A DNA stretch of 64,000 bases from Flavobacterium sp. LHD-85 (GCF_030929595.1 NZ_JAVFVR010000001.1:744001-808000); one strand, 5' to 3'. Positions 35,322 to 44,430 are shown, counted from the stretch's first letter. Notes: generated by a model not told the origin, from the sequence alone. Numbers and translations: made by a program.

Positions 35322-35583
35322 AGAAATACTGATCGGTTTTTTAATCGGAATTTTTACGGCTCTTTTAGGGAGTTATCTTTTTATCACTTTTTTTACCACA
35401 TTTGACATTTCACAAGGATTTCAAATGATTCGAGAATACGGATACCTTGGAAAAATAATTACTATAGGAACACTTTTAGATCTTGCCGTATTTGCGATTC
35501 TTTTAAAAAGAAATAAAGAATACATGGCTCGAGGCGTAATTTTAGCCGTGATTGTATTGGCAATTTCTACATTAGTTATTTAA
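35314..35583 (+). CDS. Small inner-membrane protein of unknown function
   Basis: The 89-residue protein has about three hydrophobic stretches (residues 5-27, 47-63 and 72-88) and no named domain that I recognise. Its ATG lies inside the end of surE (8-base overlap ATGACTAA), so it is translated by coupling with surE and is probably a real gene. lpxB follows after 62 bases. The sequence gives no functional clue. Confidence 0.75.
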   Translation: MTKEILIGFLIGIFTALLGSYLFITFFTTFDISQGFQMIREYGYLGKIITIGTLLDLAVFAILLKRNKEYMARGVILAVIVLAISTLVI

Positions 35584-35587
35584 ATCT

Positions 35588-35595
35588 TATCTTTG
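35588..35595 (+). promoter_or_regulatory. Candidate -7 box for lpxB
   Basis: TATCTTTG fits the consensus and lies 50 bases before the lpxB ATG; no correctly spaced TTG. Confidence 0.4.
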
Positions 35596-35645
35596 CTAAG
35601 TTCCCTTTAGGAGTTACAAATTAGCACATTTACAAAAAAACCAAC

Positions 35646-36767
35646 ATGAAGTATTACATAATTGCAGGAGAAGCATCTGGAGATTTACACGGTTCAAATT
35701 TAATGAAAGCATTATACGTCGAAGATCCAGAAGCAGAAATTAGATTTTGGGGCGGAGACCTAATGCAGAAAGCAGGCGGAACTCTGGTAAAACATTATCG
35801 CGATCTAGCTTTTATGGGCTTTATTGAAGTGGCTTTCAATTTAAAAACCATTTTAAATAATATTAAAATCTGTAAAAAAGACATCACGGAGTTCAAACCA
35901 GATGTGATTATTTTTATTGATTATCCTGGTTTTAATATGCGAATTGCAAAATGGGCTAAAGAATTGGGCTATAAAACACACTATTATATTTCTCCTCAAA
36001 TTTGGGCTTGGAAAGAAAATAGAATTAAAGCCATCAAACAAGATGTCGATAAGATGTATGTGATTTTGCCATTTGAGAAAAGTTTCTACGAAGACAAACA
36101 TCATTTTCCTGTAGATTTTGTGGGACATCCGCTTATTGATGCTATTCAGAATCAGCCTGCTTTTGATGAAGATTTGTTTAGAAAAGAAAATAATCTAGGC
36201 GAAAAGCCAATCATTGCCGTTTTGCCAGGAAGCCGTAAACAGGAAATTACCAAAATGTTGAGCGTGATGCTGAGTGTTGTAGATGATTTTCAGGATTACG
36301 AATTTGTTATTGCTGGCGCTCCAAGTCAAGAATACGAATTTTATCAGCAATTCTTAAAAAATAAAAATATTGCATTTGTTTCAAACAAAACGTACGATTT
36401 GCTTCGTTCTTCGACAGCTGCATTGGTAACTTCTGGAACTGCAACACTTGAAACGGCTCTTTTTAAAGTTCCTGAAGTGGTTTGCTATAAAGGAAGCGAA
36501 GTTTCATATCAGATTGCAAAACGCATTATCACTTTAAAATATATTTCTCTTGTCAATTTAATTATGGATCAGGAAGTTGTGACTGAATTGATTCAAGGAG
36601 ATTGCAACAAAAAACGAATCAAAGAAGAGCTTCAGAAATTATTAGAGCCTGGTCATCGCAATAAAGTGCTACAAAATTACGATATATTAGAACAAAAATT
36701 GGGCGGAGTGGGTGCGAGTAAAAACACCGCAAAACTCATTGTTGCCGATTTAAAACAAACTAATTAA
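35646..36767 (+). CDS. lpxB: Lipid-A-disaccharide synthase
   Basis: The 373-residue GT19 glycosyltransferase joins UDP-2,3-diacylglucosamine and lipid X to form the lipid A disaccharide at the inner membrane. Motifs: IAGEASGDLHGSNLMKAL, LAFMGFIEV, FIDYPGFNMRIAKWAK, YYISPQIWAWKENRIK, FVGHPL and LPGSRKQEI. Length is normal. The NlpC/P60 gene starts 7 bases later. Confidence 0.97.
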   Translation: MKYYIIAGEASGDLHGSNLMKALYVEDPEAEIRFWGGDLMQKAGGTLVKHYRDLAFMGFIEVAFNLKTILNNIKICKKDITEFKPDVIIFIDYPGFNMRIAKWAKELGYKTHYYISPQIWAWKENRIKAIKQDVDKMYVILPFEKSFYEDKHHFPVDFVGHPLIDAIQNQPAFDEDLFRKENNLGEKPIIAVLPGSRKQEITKMLSVMLSVVDDFQDYEFVIAGAPSQEYEFYQQFLKNKNIAFVSNKTYDLLRSSTAALVTSGTATLETALFKVPEVVCYKGSEVSYQIAKRIITLKYISLVNLIMDQEVVTELIQGDCNKKRIKEELQKLLEPGHRNKVLQNYDILEQKLGGVGASKNTAKLIVADLKQTN

Positions 36768-36773
36768 TCTATT

Positions 36774-37259
36774 TTGAAACGAATACTCCTTTTTCTGCTT
36801 TTAGCAATTGCTTTTACTTCTTGTAAATCAACTTCTTCTGTTGCAAACAAAAACGAATCTAAAAAAGAAAACAGAGCTTTGGCTAATAATTTAATTGAAA
36901 AAGCAACTGGCAATATTGGCGTGCGATACAAAGCTGGAGGGACTACAAAAAGCGGATTTGATTGTTCTGGATTGGTTTACACTACTTTTGAAAGTGAAAA
37001 CATCCAGCTTCCGAGAAGTTCATATGAACAAGCTAAAATTGGAAAAGTAATTCCGTTAAATGATGCCAAAAAAGGCGATTTAATTTTCTTTAAAACCAAC
37101 AAAAGCAGACAAATTAACCATGTTGGATTAATTACCGAAGTCAATCCAGATGAAGTAAAATTTGTTCATTCCTCTACTTCAAAAGGAGTCATTATTTCTT
37201 CTACTAAAGAACCTTATTACAAAAACTCTTTTGAGCAAGTAAATAGAGTTCTTCCATAA
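36774..37259 (+). CDS. NlpC/P60 family cell-wall peptidase lipoprotein
   Basis: The 161-residue protein starts with TTG 36774, the only start giving a full lipoprotein signal (LFLLLAIAFTSC). The C40 domain shows the catalytic Cys in SGFDCSGLVYTTF, the His in NHVGLITEV and the third polar residue in FVHSSTSKG. By family it cuts D-gamma-Glu-diamino acid bonds in peptidoglycan stems, and the lipid anchor places it at a membrane face in the periplasm. It follows lpxB by 6 bases, so co-transcription is likely. Confidence 0.92.
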   Translation: MKRILLFLLLAIAFTSCKSTSSVANKNESKKENRALANNLIEKATGNIGVRYKAGGTTKSGFDCSGLVYTTFESENIQLPRSSYEQAKIGKVIPLNDAKKGDLIFFKTNKSRQINHVGLITEVNPDEVKFVHSSTSKGVIISSTKEPYYKNSFEQVNRVLP

Positions 37260-37310
37260 AAATACATTTTTTTTATTATTTTTCTTACAAATATTTAATA
37301 CTTTTAAACC

Positions 37311-39335
37311 ATGAAAGTATTAGATTTTCCGTTAGTAAAAATTACAATTGCCTTTATACTTGGCGTAATTGCCTCCTATTACCTGCATTTTTCTGTTTCA
37401 ACAATTGCCTTTTTGGTTTTATCGGGCTTCATTACATTTTGCATAGTTTTTTACTGGCATTTAAAACGCAATAAGAAATCTATCTTACTTGGAGTTTTAA
37501 GTTACTTTTTATCCTTCTGTACTGGCGCTTTTACAATCATTAGCCACACCGAAAATCTTCAGAACGACAATTATACTCATTGCAAACCTGCATTTAAAAA
37601 AACGCAATCATTTACCCTACTTCTTAGAGAAAAACTAAAAAGCAACGATTACAGCGATCGATATATTGGTCTTGTAAAAACAATTTCAGGAAAGCCTTAT
37701 TCCGGAAAAGTAATTGTAAACGTCCAGAAAGACAGCAGTAATAATCATTTGATTATTGGAAACAATATTAAAATTCAAACCGTTTTACAGCAAAATAAAC
37801 CAAGCAAAAATCCAAATCAGTTTGATTACAGCAGGTATTTGGCAGACAAACAAATCTATGCACAGATTTATTGTCAGAAGAAAGAAATTCTGGTTAGCAA
37901 AACAATTCAAAAGGACATTTGGTATTACTGTGCAAAATTGCATTCCAGAATAATTTCCAATCTTGAAAAATCAAAATTTAATGCAGCTGAAATGAATGTT
38001 GCCTTGGCTTTAATTCTGGGTCAGCAACAGGAGATTTCACAAGATATTATTCAGGATTACCAATACTCTGGAGCTACACATATTTTATCTGTTTCAGGGC
38101 TTCATGTAGGTTTTATAATGCTTTTTATTACTTTTATTCTCAAGCCAATTCCGAATACCAAAAAGGGTTCTTTATTTAAACTAACTTCCATTCTCGTTTC
38201 TTTAACTGGTTTTGCCATAATATCTGGTTTGTCACCTTCTGTTTTAAGATCTGTAGTTATGTTCTCCTTTCTCGCAATTGGGAATCATCTGCGAAGAAAT
38301 GGGAATATCTATCACACATTATTGGTCTCTATCTTATTGATATTACTTTTTGAACCCTATTTCTTATTTGATGTTGGTTTTCAATTGAGTTATATCGCAT
38401 TATTTTTTATTCTCTGGCTACAACCTATTTTAAAAAACATTTACAAACCGAAAAACAAACTGACGGTTTACATTTGGGAAGCTTTGACAGTTTCTTTCGC
38501 CGCTCAAATTGGCACATTACCTTTATGCCTTTATTACTTTCATCAATTCCCAGGATTATTCTTTGTCACCAACATCATTATTCTCCCTCTTTTATCATTT
38601 ATCATGATTGCTGGAATTGTGATTATGATTATAGCGATTTTTACCAGTCCTCCGCTATTCATCACAATCATTTTTGAGAAAAGCATTTATCTGCTAAATC
38701 TTATGATCCATGCTGTAGCTTCTTTAGATTCATTTGTCATACGAGGCATCAGCTTTAATCTGTATCATTTATGGGCATTTTCTTTCCTTATAATTAGTGC
38801 TATAATCTGGATTAAAAAGCCAAATTTCAGTAAATTGATATTTGTATTCATTTCTATTATTGCAATCCAGTTTGCATTTATTTTAACCAAAATAGAAACA
38901 GAAAAACACGAAGAATTGATTGTTTACAATGAAAGAAACAGTACTCTAATTTCTAAACGTTTAGGAAGAAACCTTGTACTTCTCACTAGAGATACTGTTC
39001 TTGAAAATAATAGAAACGTAAATTCGTATCTAGTAGGCAATTCAATTGCATTGTCTAAAATCAAAGTAATTAAAAATTTGCTTTATTTTAAAAACACCAA
39101 AATCCTAATAATTGACAGTACTAAAACTTTCTCAGAAAAAATTAAACCAGATGTTTTAATCCTTACCCAGACTTCAAAAGTAAATTTAGACCGAATACTG
39201 CAAAATCTTCAGCCTAAAATTGTTATTGCCGATGGATCAAATTCAAACTCTATTCAAAAATATTGGAAGAGAAGTTGTCTCAAAAAAAATATCCCTTTTC
39301 ATTCAACTAAAGAAAAGGGATATTATAGATTATAA
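37311..39335 (+). CDS. comEC: ComEC/Rec2 family DNA-uptake channel protein
   Basis: The 674-residue membrane protein has N-terminal helices, a DUF4131-like OB region (about 100-200, GKVIVNVQKD and NIKIQTVLQQNKPSKNPNQFDY), and the competence domain of about seven helices (ALILGQQQEISQDIIQDYQYSGATHILSVSGLHVGFIM is split by its SGLHV core, with GLSPSVLRSVVMFS and LFDVGFQLSYIALFFI). The C-terminal 150 residues resemble a metallo-beta-lactamase fold that has lost the HxHxDH ligands. It converges with the thioredoxin-like gene, with only 2 bases between the stops. Confidence 0.93.
   Translation: MKVLDFPLVKITIAFILGVIASYYLHFSVSTIAFLVLSGFITFCIVFYWHLKRNKKSILLGVLSYFLSFCTGAFTIISHTENLQNDNYTHCKPAFKKTQSFTLLLREKLKSNDYSDRYIGLVKTISGKPYSGKVIVNVQKDSSNNHLIIGNNIKIQTVLQQNKPSKNPNQFDYSRYLADKQIYAQIYCQKKEILVSKTIQKDIWYYCAKLHSRIISNLEKSKFNAAEMNVALALILGQQQEISQDIIQDYQYSGATHILSVSGLHVGFIMLFITFILKPIPNTKKGSLFKLTSILVSLTGFAIISGLSPSVLRSVVMFSFLAIGNHLRRNGNIYHTLLVSILLILLFEPYFLFDVGFQLSYIALFFILWLQPILKNIYKPKNKLTVYIWEALTVSFAAQIGTLPLCLYYFHQFPGLFFVTNIIILPLLSFIMIAGIVIMIIAIFTSPPLFITIIFEKSIYLLNLMIHAVASLDSFVIRGISFNLYHLWAFSFLIISAIIWIKKPNFSKLIFVFISIIAIQFAFILTKIETEKHEELIVYNERNSTLISKRLGRNLVLLTRDTVLENNRNVNSYLVGNSIALSKIKVIKNLLYFKNTKILIIDSTKTFSEKIKPDVLILTQTSKVNLDRILQNLQPKIVIADGSNSNSIQKYWKRSCLKKNIPFHSTKEKGYYRL
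39282..39324 (-). terminator. Terminator of the thioredoxin-like gene, inside the comEC 3' coding end
   Basis: AATATCCCTTTTC (39288-39300) pairs perfectly with GAAAAGGGATATT (39312-39324), 13 bp. On the minus strand the stem is followed by a T tract (plus-strand A run 39282-39289). It starts 13 bases past the stop codon at 39338, wholly within comEC codons. Confidence 0.8.
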
Positions 39336-39337
39336 TT

Positions 39338-39787
39338 TCATTCTGGGTTTAAGATCAAACTCGATTCTGAAATCCATGATTTAACTCCAGAAGCTTTATA
39401 GCCCATAAGTCCTAATTTATTAAAATTGGTTTTTCCTTTTCTGCTGGTAACTTCAGAAAAACACACTTGCGGAATTTCTTCAATTCCAAAAGCATTTTTC
39501 AATCGCAAATTTTGCTCCCTAATTGCATCAGAAATCGAAGGATCAGAGAGATCAAGCTTAACCAAAATAACATTTTTGCGTGACCATTCTTCAAAATCGC
39601 GAGTAGAAAAAATTTCATTCTGAAGTTGAGGACTTACACCTTGGCTCGTAAAAAAAATCAGCAATGGTTTTCTCTTTTCTGTGCTGGCAGTTACAGCGTC
39701 ATTAATGTCTGTTTTCCATATTACATTTTGAGAATTCATATAAAATGGACTTAAAAAAAATAGTAGAATAAGTAATTTTTTCGGCAT
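39338..39787 (-). CDS. Thioredoxin-like secreted protein without CxxC (paralog 1)
   Basis: The 149-residue protein has a signal peptide (about 1-20) and a thioredoxin-like fold close to the intact protein encoded at 40713-41180. The active site is gone: FFTSQGVSPQLQNEIF replaces the FFTGSDWCGWCIRLQNEVL pattern, with three residues deleted. The cis-Pro region remains as EEIPQVCF. It cannot act as a dithiol oxidoreductase; a binding role is possible. It is closest to paralog 2, with which it also shares upstream bases. Confidence 0.8.
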   Translation of the reverse strand: MPKKLLILLFFLSPFYMNSQNVIWKTDINDAVTASTEKRKPLLIFFTSQGVSPQLQNEIFSTRDFEEWSRKNVILVKLDLSDPSISDAIREQNLRLKNAFGIEEIPQVCFSEVTSRKGKTNFNKLGLMGYKASGVKSWISESSLILNPE

Positions 39788-39973
39788 ATAATTTTGGTTT
39801 TGGTTATATTAATAAAACTAAAATAATATAAAAACACAATCCGATAAAAATTTTAAGAGATTAAAAATCAACTTCTAAGCATTAAAATCAAATTAATAAT
39901 AAATGGCTGATTTTTTAATAAATGTCAAATAAACACTAATAAAAACAATCAAATTGTTGATTTGAATTGACAT

Positions 39974-40006
39974 AAAAAAATCCCCTCCTGAAAAACAGAA
40001 AGGGGA
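39974..40006 (-). terminator. Terminator of thioredoxin-like paralog 2
   Basis: TCCCCTCCTG (39981-39990) pairs with CAGAAAGGGGA (39996-40006) with a bulge; T run on the minus strand (plus A run 39974-39980). The rest of the gap 39788-40046 shows nothing further. Confidence 0.75.
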
Positions 40007-40046
40007 CTAAAAAAAAATTAAAATAAAAGTCGAATGAAATCGTTTA

Positions 40047-40499
40047 CTATTCTGATGGATGCAAAATTGCATTTGATTCTGCAATCCAAGCTTTCGCTCC
40101 TCCAGGTTTATAGGCAATTTTTCCTAAAGCACTAAATGTAGTTTTGTTTTTTCTTACTGATGCCATTGCAAAGCATACTTCAGGAAGATCTTGAACTCCA
40201 AATGCGTTTTTCAATTTCACATTTTGCTCGCGATCACTATCTGAAGCATTCATGTCAGACAAATCTAATTTTACTAAGACCACGTTATCACGCGACCACA
40301 CAGCAAAATCGGGTGTTTTAAAGATTTCATTTTGAAGATTTTCTGGTACACCTGAGGCAGTGAATAAAATCAACATTGGTTTTTTCTGGTCATTACTTAT
40401 AGCAATAGCATCTGTCATGTTTGTTCTCCATGCTAAGTTTTGTGCTTGCATCATAAATGAACCTAAAAAAAACAGTAGGATAAGTAATTTTTTAGTCAT
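40047..40499 (-). CDS. Thioredoxin-like secreted protein without CxxC (paralog 2)
   Basis: The 150-residue protein has a signal peptide (MTKKLLILLFFLGSFMMQAQ) and the same fold as its neighbours. The active-site segment reads LFTASGVPENLQNEIF, so both catalytic cysteines are missing and three residues deleted as in paralog 1. The cis-Pro segment is QDLPEVCF, with a new Cys shared with paralog 1. The last residues (AWIAESNAILHPSE) match the intact copy (AWLTVAEGIVHPKK). Function is unknown; it probably diverged after duplication of the 40713-41180 gene. Confidence 0.82.
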   Translation of the reverse strand: MTKKLLILLFFLGSFMMQAQNLAWRTNMTDAIAISNDQKKPMLILFTASGVPENLQNEIFKTPDFAVWSRDNVVLVKLDLSDMNASDSDREQNVKLKNAFGVQDLPEVCFAMASVRKNKTTFSALGKIAYKPGGAKAWIAESNAILHPSE

Positions 40500-40663
40500 A
40501 TAAATTGGTTTTGGTTAGATTAGCAAGACGAAATTAACATTATATTTTAGTTATCCAAATTTTATTAGCACAAAAAATACATTATATGTTTTTTTAGATA
40601 TGATAAAATAAATAATACTCAATTCACTACAAATTCCTAAAGAGTTTTTCCTACTAAACAAAA

Positions 40664-40692
40664 AAAAGCCCCTTACTGCGTAAGAGGCTTTT
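40664..40692 (-). terminator. Terminator of the intact thioredoxin-like gene
   Basis: AAAAGCCCCTTAC / GTAAGAGGCTTTT with one mismatch and a TGC loop; T run on the minus strand, 20 bases past the stop. Confidence 0.8.
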
Positions 40693-40712
40693 CAATATTT
40701 TAAAATCTAAAT

Positions 40713-41180
40713 TTATATTTTTTTAGGATGCACTATCCCTTCCGCAACAGTTAACCAAGCTGATGGGCCACCTGCAACATATCCTGTTTTGCCAAGACCT
40801 TTAAAGTTAACTCTACCATCTTTGGTTTCTGCACTTGTAAAGTAAACAGTTGGAAACCCTTGAATACCGAAAGCTTGCTGCAATTCGTTATTTTGACTTT
40901 TAAGTTCTGGAGTCTGCGCAACAGATCTAGGATAATCTAATTCGACTAAAACTACATTATCTGTCGCCCATTTTTTAAATTCAGCAGTCTTTAAAACTTC
41001 ATTTTGCAAGCGAATACACCAACCACACCAATCACTGCCCGTAAAAAACATCAGCATAGGCTTTTGTTCCTTATTACTTACAGTAATTGCTTCTCTAACA
41101 TCTGTATACCATTTTAATTCTTGTGCTTGAAGATTAGCAGCACCAATTAAAAACAAAGCAATAAGTACTATTTTTTTCAT
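40713..41180 (-). CDS. Thioredoxin family protein with WCGWC active site
   Basis: The 155-residue protein has a signal peptide (about 1-20) and a thioredoxin-like domain with FFTGSDWCGWCIRLQNEV (Cys52, Cys55) and the cis-Pro in GIQGFPTVYF. The order resembles the DUF255/thioredoxin_7 group of periplasmic thiol proteins, which reduce or isomerise disulfides. A -7 box candidate TAAATTTG lies at 41197-41204 on the minus strand. It is the only one of the three tandem paralogs with catalytic cysteines. Confidence 0.9.
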   Translation of the reverse strand: MKKIVLIALFLIGAANLQAQELKWYTDVREAITVSNKEQKPMLMFFTGSDWCGWCIRLQNEVLKTAEFKKWATDNVVLVELDYPRSVAQTPELKSQNNELQQAFGIQGFPTVYFTSAETKDGRVNFKGLGKTGYVAGGPSAWLTVAEGIVHPKKI

Positions 41181-41227
41181 AATGGAAAATTTTATACAAA
41201 TTTATGCAAAAAGTGATTACAATATAA

Positions 41228-42712
41228 TTATTTAACTTCTTGCATTAATTTTCTAATTAATGGCGTTGCAACAATTAAAACAATACCCGCAATTAGAGAA
41301 TACAAAGCTAATTGATAATATCCGTCTGTATAAGCAATAAGTTTAGACATTAATGTAGTTCCTGTATTGGCATCAGATATTTCAGCCCCTAATTTTCCTG
41401 CCGCAAACTGGCCAAATGCGCTTGACAAGAACCATAATCCCATCATCATTCCAAACAATCTTTTAGGCGATAATTTTGTAATTACCGACATTCCGATTGG
41501 ACCAATACACAATTCCCCAAGAGTATACACAAGATAACCTAAAGCAAACACATCTAGAGAACTTAATCCGTCTTGATTTACAAAAAATCTGGCAGTGTAA
41601 AAAATGAAGAAACCTGCTGCAAGCAAAACAAATGACAAACCAAACTTAATAACCGTATTAGGTTCAATTTTTCGCTTAGCCATGAATATCCATAACAATC
41701 CCACTAACGGGCTAAAAATAACGACATACAATGAATTTATACTGTTATTTACCACATTTGGATCAATATTAAAAAACAACAATTTGTTAGATAAATTATC
41801 TTTTGCAAACAAAGACAATGAACCTCCCGATTGCTCAGAGATTGCCATAAACATAAAGTATCCAAATATGAATACAAAGGCAGCCAAAAGTTTTCGCTGC
41901 TGTTTTCCATCCTTTAACATTATCAGTTCATATGCAAAATATCCTAATGCTACTGCTCCCATAGTATACATAAAGTACTCTGTAAAATCAGAATTGATCA
42001 CCATTATATAAACTAATGGTATCACAACAAAAGAACCTACATAAACTGCTATCTCGTAAAGATTTCGTTTTTTAGGCGTCTGATTTTCTAATGGAGAATT
42101 TCCAATTGGCGTTAAATGTTTTTTAGTCAAAAGAAAAGTTATAACTCCTATTATCATAACAATTGCAGCCGAAAGAAAACAAAGGCTCCAAGAATAGTTC
42201 TTCCCCAAATAAATAGGAATCGCTCCTCCAAGCATCCCCCCTATATTAATACCAGCATAAAACAATCCGTAACCTGCATCACGACGACCATCATTTTCAT
42301 GATACAACTCCCCTACCATCGAAGAAACATTTGGCTTAAAGAAACCTGTCCCGATAATAGAAAGTGTTATTCCGTAATAAAAGAAATCATGAGGAGAGGC
42401 CGCAATAAGCAAATTCCCCAAAATCATCACGATTCCGCCAAAAAGCAGCGATTTCTTAAAACCTAAAATTTTATCGGCAAAAATTCCACCAATAAAGGTA
42501 AATGCATATACAAACGCTTGAATTGCCCCATATTGCAAATTTGCTTTTCCTTCCAGCAAACCTAATTGGTCTACCATAAAAAAAGCTAAAACCCCTCTCA
42601 TTCCGTAGAAACAAAAACGCTCCCACATTTCAACCAAAAACAAGTACCACAATTGCTTTGGGTACTTGCCTTTAAAATTTTGAATTTCTTCTAAAGTAAT
42701 ATTGTTTTCCAT
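41228..42712 (-). CDS. POT family proton-dependent peptide transporter (1)
   Basis: The 494-residue MFS protein has about 12-14 helices. The ExxER motif (VEMWERFCFYGMRG, about 27-40) for proton coupling and the PTR2 signature FFKPNVSSMVGELY are present. POT carriers import di- and tripeptides with protons. It lies 3 bases after the stop of the second POT gene and downstream of a DPP IV-type peptidase, which would supply dipeptides. A loop near 205-215 separates the two halves. Confidence 0.92.
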   Translation of the reverse strand: MENNITLEEIQNFKGKYPKQLWYLFLVEMWERFCFYGMRGVLAFFMVDQLGLLEGKANLQYGAIQAFVYAFTFIGGIFADKILGFKKSLLFGGIVMILGNLLIAASPHDFFYYGITLSIIGTGFFKPNVSSMVGELYHENDGRRDAGYGLFYAGINIGGMLGGAIPIYLGKNYSWSLCFLSAAIVMIIGVITFLLTKKHLTPIGNSPLENQTPKKRNLYEIAVYVGSFVVIPLVYIMVINSDFTEYFMYTMGAVALGYFAYELIMLKDGKQQRKLLAAFVFIFGYFMFMAISEQSGGSLSLFAKDNLSNKLLFFNIDPNVVNNSINSLYVVIFSPLVGLLWIFMAKRKIEPNTVIKFGLSFVLLAAGFFIFYTARFFVNQDGLSSLDVFALGYLVYTLGELCIGPIGMSVITKLSPKRLFGMMMGLWFLSSAFGQFAAGKLGAEISDANTGTTLMSKLIAYTDGYYQLALYSLIAGIVLIVATPLIRKLMQEVK

Positions 42713-42715
42713 TTT

Positions 42716-44392
42716 TTATCTAACACCGTGCATTAATTTTTTCAATAGTGGTGTTAAAGCAAATAACAAAATCGCCGCAATACCAGTTAGGACAACAAAT
42801 ACCATAAAGAATTCATATAAATTATGGATTTCAAATCCTGCAAAAATTGGATTTTGCGCACTAATCTGATGATGATCCAACAAAGCCAATTGGTCTGCTG
42901 AAAGCGTTATTTTTTTATCTAAAACTGCCTGAAGATCGATTCCAAGTTCTTTTGCTTTTGCAAATTTATCACCAGTTGCTGGCAAGATAGAACCTAAAGT
43001 TCCTCCTAATGCATATCCTGAAGCATTAGACAAAAAGAATACCCCGTATAATAATGATGCAAAACGTTTTGGAGATAATTTACCTACCAATGATAAACCA
43101 ATTGGAGACAAACATAATTCTGCACATGTATTTAAGAAATATAATAAAATAAGCCATTTAACTAATAAAAGTCCAGAAGTCCCGATATAAGAAACCTGAG
43201 TTGCAATCATAAAGAAACTCACAGAAATGATCACTAATCCTGCAGCTAGTTTTACTGGAGATATTGGTTCTTTTCCTTTAGCTCTTAAAGTATCCCAAAG
43301 AACACTGAAAGGAACAGCCAAAACCACAACAAATAATCCGTTGAAAATCTGAACCATAGATGGCGGCATTGCCCAGCCAAAGAAATGTCTGTCTGTTTGA
43401 TTATCTGCAATGAAAGTTAAAGAAGAACCTGCCTGTTCAAATGCTGCCCAAAAGAAGATAATAAAAAACGACACGATATAGATTACATAAATTCTATCTC
43501 TTTCAACTTTAGTTAAAGAGGTATCAGAAATAATCAATCCTGCTAATGCCAAACCACTTGAATAAATCAAAGTATAAATCAAGTTCTGCCCTACCACATA
43601 ATGAAAAAAGAATCCTAAAGCAATAAATGCAATTCCTGCACCAATTAAAGCTTTAGTAGAAAAGTTTGCTTGCTGTGCTTCTCCTTCTTCAAAATCTGAA
43701 GCATCATTTTTAGAAGGAAGTCCTCCTAATGGTTTTCCTTCTGGAGAAACTACATATTTATTTTTTAAGAAGTAAAAAAGAATTGTACCTAGCAACATTG
43801 CAGTAGAAGCTGCTAAGAATCCCCATCTAAATGCATGGATATCTCTAATTCCACCTGCATCTTTAACATCTCCTAACAAAGGACAGATAGACTGACCTAA
43901 AAATGCTCCGATGTTAATACCCATATAGAAAATAGTAAATGCACTATCTAATTTTGTTTTTTCTTGTTTTGGATACAAACTTCCAACCATACTAGAAATG
44001 TTTGGTTTGAAGAATCCGTTACCAAAAACAATTACCCCTAACGCAGAGTACATAATGATTTTTGCTAAACCTAAATTAGATCCAAAAACACTTCCGCTCG
44101 TAAACAAAAGCAATTGTCCTATTGCCATCAACAATCCTCCTAATAAGATACAATTTCTGTTTCCTAAATATCGGTCAGCAACAAAACCACCTAGCATTGG
44201 TGTCAAATAACAAAGTCCAAGAAAACCTCCATAAATTAATGACGCTTCCTCTTCCTTCATCAATAATGAATTTACAAGAAATAAAGTCAATAAAGCTCGC
44301 ATTCCATAAAAATTGAACCGCTCCCACATCTCCGTTCCAAACAATACCCAAAGTCCTTTTGGATGCGCAGTTTTTACTTGATTTTCTCCCAT
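42716..44392 (-). CDS. POT family proton-dependent peptide transporter (2)
   Basis: The 558-residue paralog has the same motifs (TEMWERFNFYGMRA, FFKPNISSMVGSLY, and CAELCLSPIGLSLVGKLSPKR). It differs by an insertion near 470-520 (AKELGIDLQAVLDKKITLSADQL) in an extramembrane loop before the last helices. Its start is 38 bases after the peptidase gene; the next POT follows after 3 bases, so the three genes look like one transcription unit. Confidence 0.92.
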   Translation of the reverse strand: MGENQVKTAHPKGLWVLFGTEMWERFNFYGMRALLTLFLVNSLLMKEEEASLIYGGFLGLCYLTPMLGGFVADRYLGNRNCILLGGLLMAIGQLLLFTSGSVFGSNLGLAKIIMYSALGVIVFGNGFFKPNISSMVGSLYPKQEKTKLDSAFTIFYMGINIGAFLGQSICPLLGDVKDAGGIRDIHAFRWGFLAASTAMLLGTILFYFLKNKYVVSPEGKPLGGLPSKNDASDFEEGEAQQANFSTKALIGAGIAFIALGFFFHYVVGQNLIYTLIYSSGLALAGLIISDTSLTKVERDRIYVIYIVSFFIIFFWAAFEQAGSSLTFIADNQTDRHFFGWAMPPSMVQIFNGLFVVVLAVPFSVLWDTLRAKGKEPISPVKLAAGLVIISVSFFMIATQVSYIGTSGLLLVKWLILLYFLNTCAELCLSPIGLSLVGKLSPKRFASLLYGVFFLSNASGYALGGTLGSILPATGDKFAKAKELGIDLQAVLDKKITLSADQLALLDHHQISAQNPIFAGFEIHNLYEFFMVFVVLTGIAAILLFALTPLLKKLMHGVR

Positions 44393-44430
44393 ATTATTCG
44401 TTTATTTAATTAGGTTAAATTATTTTTAGA

